NCBI GenBank assembly: GCA_030835065.1
Contig: JAUQWR010000382.1
Span: 1 to 6,756 of the forward strand
Direction of reading: 5' to 3'
Length of the DNA stretch: 6,756 nt
Source: Candidatus Kapaibacterium sp.
GTDB taxonomy: Bacteria > Bacteroidota > Ignavibacteria > Kapaibacteriales > UBA2268
Below are positions 6,041 to 6,756 of the stretch, piece after piece. The notes below the pieces were generated by a model. The model had not been told where the DNA came from. It did not search any database and saw only the letters and a list, made by a program, of their open reading frames with translations. How positions within the stretch are numbered: position 1 is the first letter of the stretch; the number at the start of each line of letters is the position of its first letter. A program made the position numbers and the translations under genes.

Positions 6041-6756
6041 ATGAAAAGCGAAACATTAGTAGAAAGAATTTTAAAAGCCATACGCGAATCCGGGGGCTCG
6101 CTAAAATTAAATGAATTATCTAAAATTTTAGGTATTGGTTCAGATTCTATTGAATATCCATATTTAAGAGAAACTTTAGACGTTTTGGTCGAATCCGGAG
6201 AAATTGAAAAGTCAAGCAGAAGAAAGTATTCTTTGCCATTTTCTCCTTATGAAGGCGGGATTACTGGTATTATAGAAATTTCGGATGATGCAGGTGTTGT
6301 TTTTACTGATGATCCTGATTTTCCTAAAATTGTTGTCAAAAGAAAAAATCTTTTCACTTCCTTGAATGGTGATAAAGTCTTAGTACAATTATTAGCTCAG
6401 AAGAAAAACAAAAAGAAATTCCGCGGCGAAGTTATCAAAGTAATTGAACGCAATCAAGGACGTATTGTCGGCACTGTCGATTTCGATGGCGATTTCTATT
6501 TTCTCATTCCTGATGAAGCTCATCATTATGTTGATTTCCTTATTCCTCCAAACAAACTTAATGGGGCTGACGAAGGCGATAAAGTTGCAGCTGAATTTTT
6601 GCAATGGGATAATCCTACTAAAAGCCCAACTGTAGAAGTTACTCAGATTATTGGAAAAGCTGGCGATCCTTCTGCCGAATTTGAGGCTATCATTCAAGAA
6701 TTTAATCTACCTGAAGAATTTAATGAAAATGTAGTTGCAGAAGCTGAAATAGTTAA
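6041..6756 (+). CDS. rnr: Ribonuclease R, N-terminal part (gene continues beyond window)
   Basis: RNase R is a processive 3'-5' exoribonuclease that degrades structured RNA and takes part in rRNA and mRNA turnover in the cytoplasm. The frame is open from the ATG to the window end (238 codons plus two bases). Residues about 4-65 resemble the N-terminal winged-helix domain (LVERILKAI...LRETLDVLVESGEIEK...YSLP). Residues about 72-135 and 140-205 resemble two cold-shock/OB domains. The stretch GRIVGTVDFDGDFYFLIPD (140-158) with FLIPPNKLNGADEGDKV (166-182) is characteristic of the family. GDPSAEFEAIIQEFNLPEEF (208-227) is the usual linker into the catalytic RNB domain, which lies outside the window. 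The ribosome site is weak (GAGA about 7 nt upstream). No clear promoter is seen after the preceding hairpin, so transcription may partly come from readthrough. Confidence 0.93.
   Translation, partial: MKSETLVERILKAIRESGGSLKLNELSKILGIGSDSIEYPYLRETLDVLVESGEIEKSSRRKYSLPFSPYEGGITGIIEISDDAGVVFTDDPDFPKIVVKRKNLFTSLNGDKVLVQLLAQKKNKKKFRGEVIKVIERNQGRIVGTVDFDGDFYFLIPDEAHHYVDFLIPPNKLNGADEGDKVAAEFLQWDNPTKSPTVEVTQIIGKAGDPSAEFEAIIQEFNLPEEFNENVVAEAEIV

Noticed and set aside
6036..6044. Two-codon mini-ORF ATG TTA TGA overlapping the rnr start
   Set aside because: It has no ribosome site of its own and such overlaps are common by chance, so there is no support for a regulatory upstream ORF.
6392..6697. 101-codon minus-strand frame antisense to rnr
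   Set aside because: The plus-strand frame is clearly RNase R with winged-helix and OB domains. The antisense frame has no ribosome site or domain-like features.

Overview
The window is AT-rich bacterial DNA. It carries four complete protein genes, the start of a fifth, and what looks like the last codons of a sixth. The two enzyme-like outer genes are housekeeping. The centre holds a two-gene cell-envelope unit. Outer-membrane-type signals (a FadL-like barrel with an aromatic C-terminus, and a lipobox) point to a Gram-negative. The gene mix (Tyr-rich lipoprotein followed by a FadL/OMPP1-type barrel, and one TAnnTTTG element) suggests the Bacteroidota/Chlorobiota side of the FCB group. The clear Shine-Dalgarno sequences (AAAGGAGG, AAGGAG) fit Ignavibacteria/Kapabacteria-like lineages better than classical Bacteroidetes. 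This placement is an inference.

Layout. Positions 1-90 (+) read as the C-terminal tail of a probable beta-barrel protein. A bidirectional terminator (89-127) separates it from the convergent minus-strand genes. These are nuoD (complex I 49-kDa-type subunit, 146-1420) and, upstream of it, an acetyl-CoA acetyltransferase (1510-2685). A 238-bp divergent intergenic region (2686-2923) with short repeats follows. Next, on the plus strand, come a low-complexity lipoprotein (2924-4528) and a FadL/OMPP1-type barrel (4528-5943) joined by a TAATG overlap. A perfect 18-bp stem-loop (5960-5999) ends that unit. The 5' part of rnr (ribonuclease R) starts at 6041 and runs off the window end.

How the genes relate. 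Thiolase and nuoD share a strand but not an obvious pathway, and nuoD stands apart from any other nuo gene, which is unusual. The lipoprotein and barrel are very probably co-translated and may form one envelope complex. The lipoprotein is the least explained object here: a lipobox, then a block with 29 Tyr in 75 residues, then about 300 residues of Arg/Asn/Ser/Pro/Gln-rich sequence almost without aromatics, containing a 33-residue tandem duplication. No RNA genes, insertion sequences or CRISPR arrays were seen, and no gene-free stretch exceeds 300 bp.
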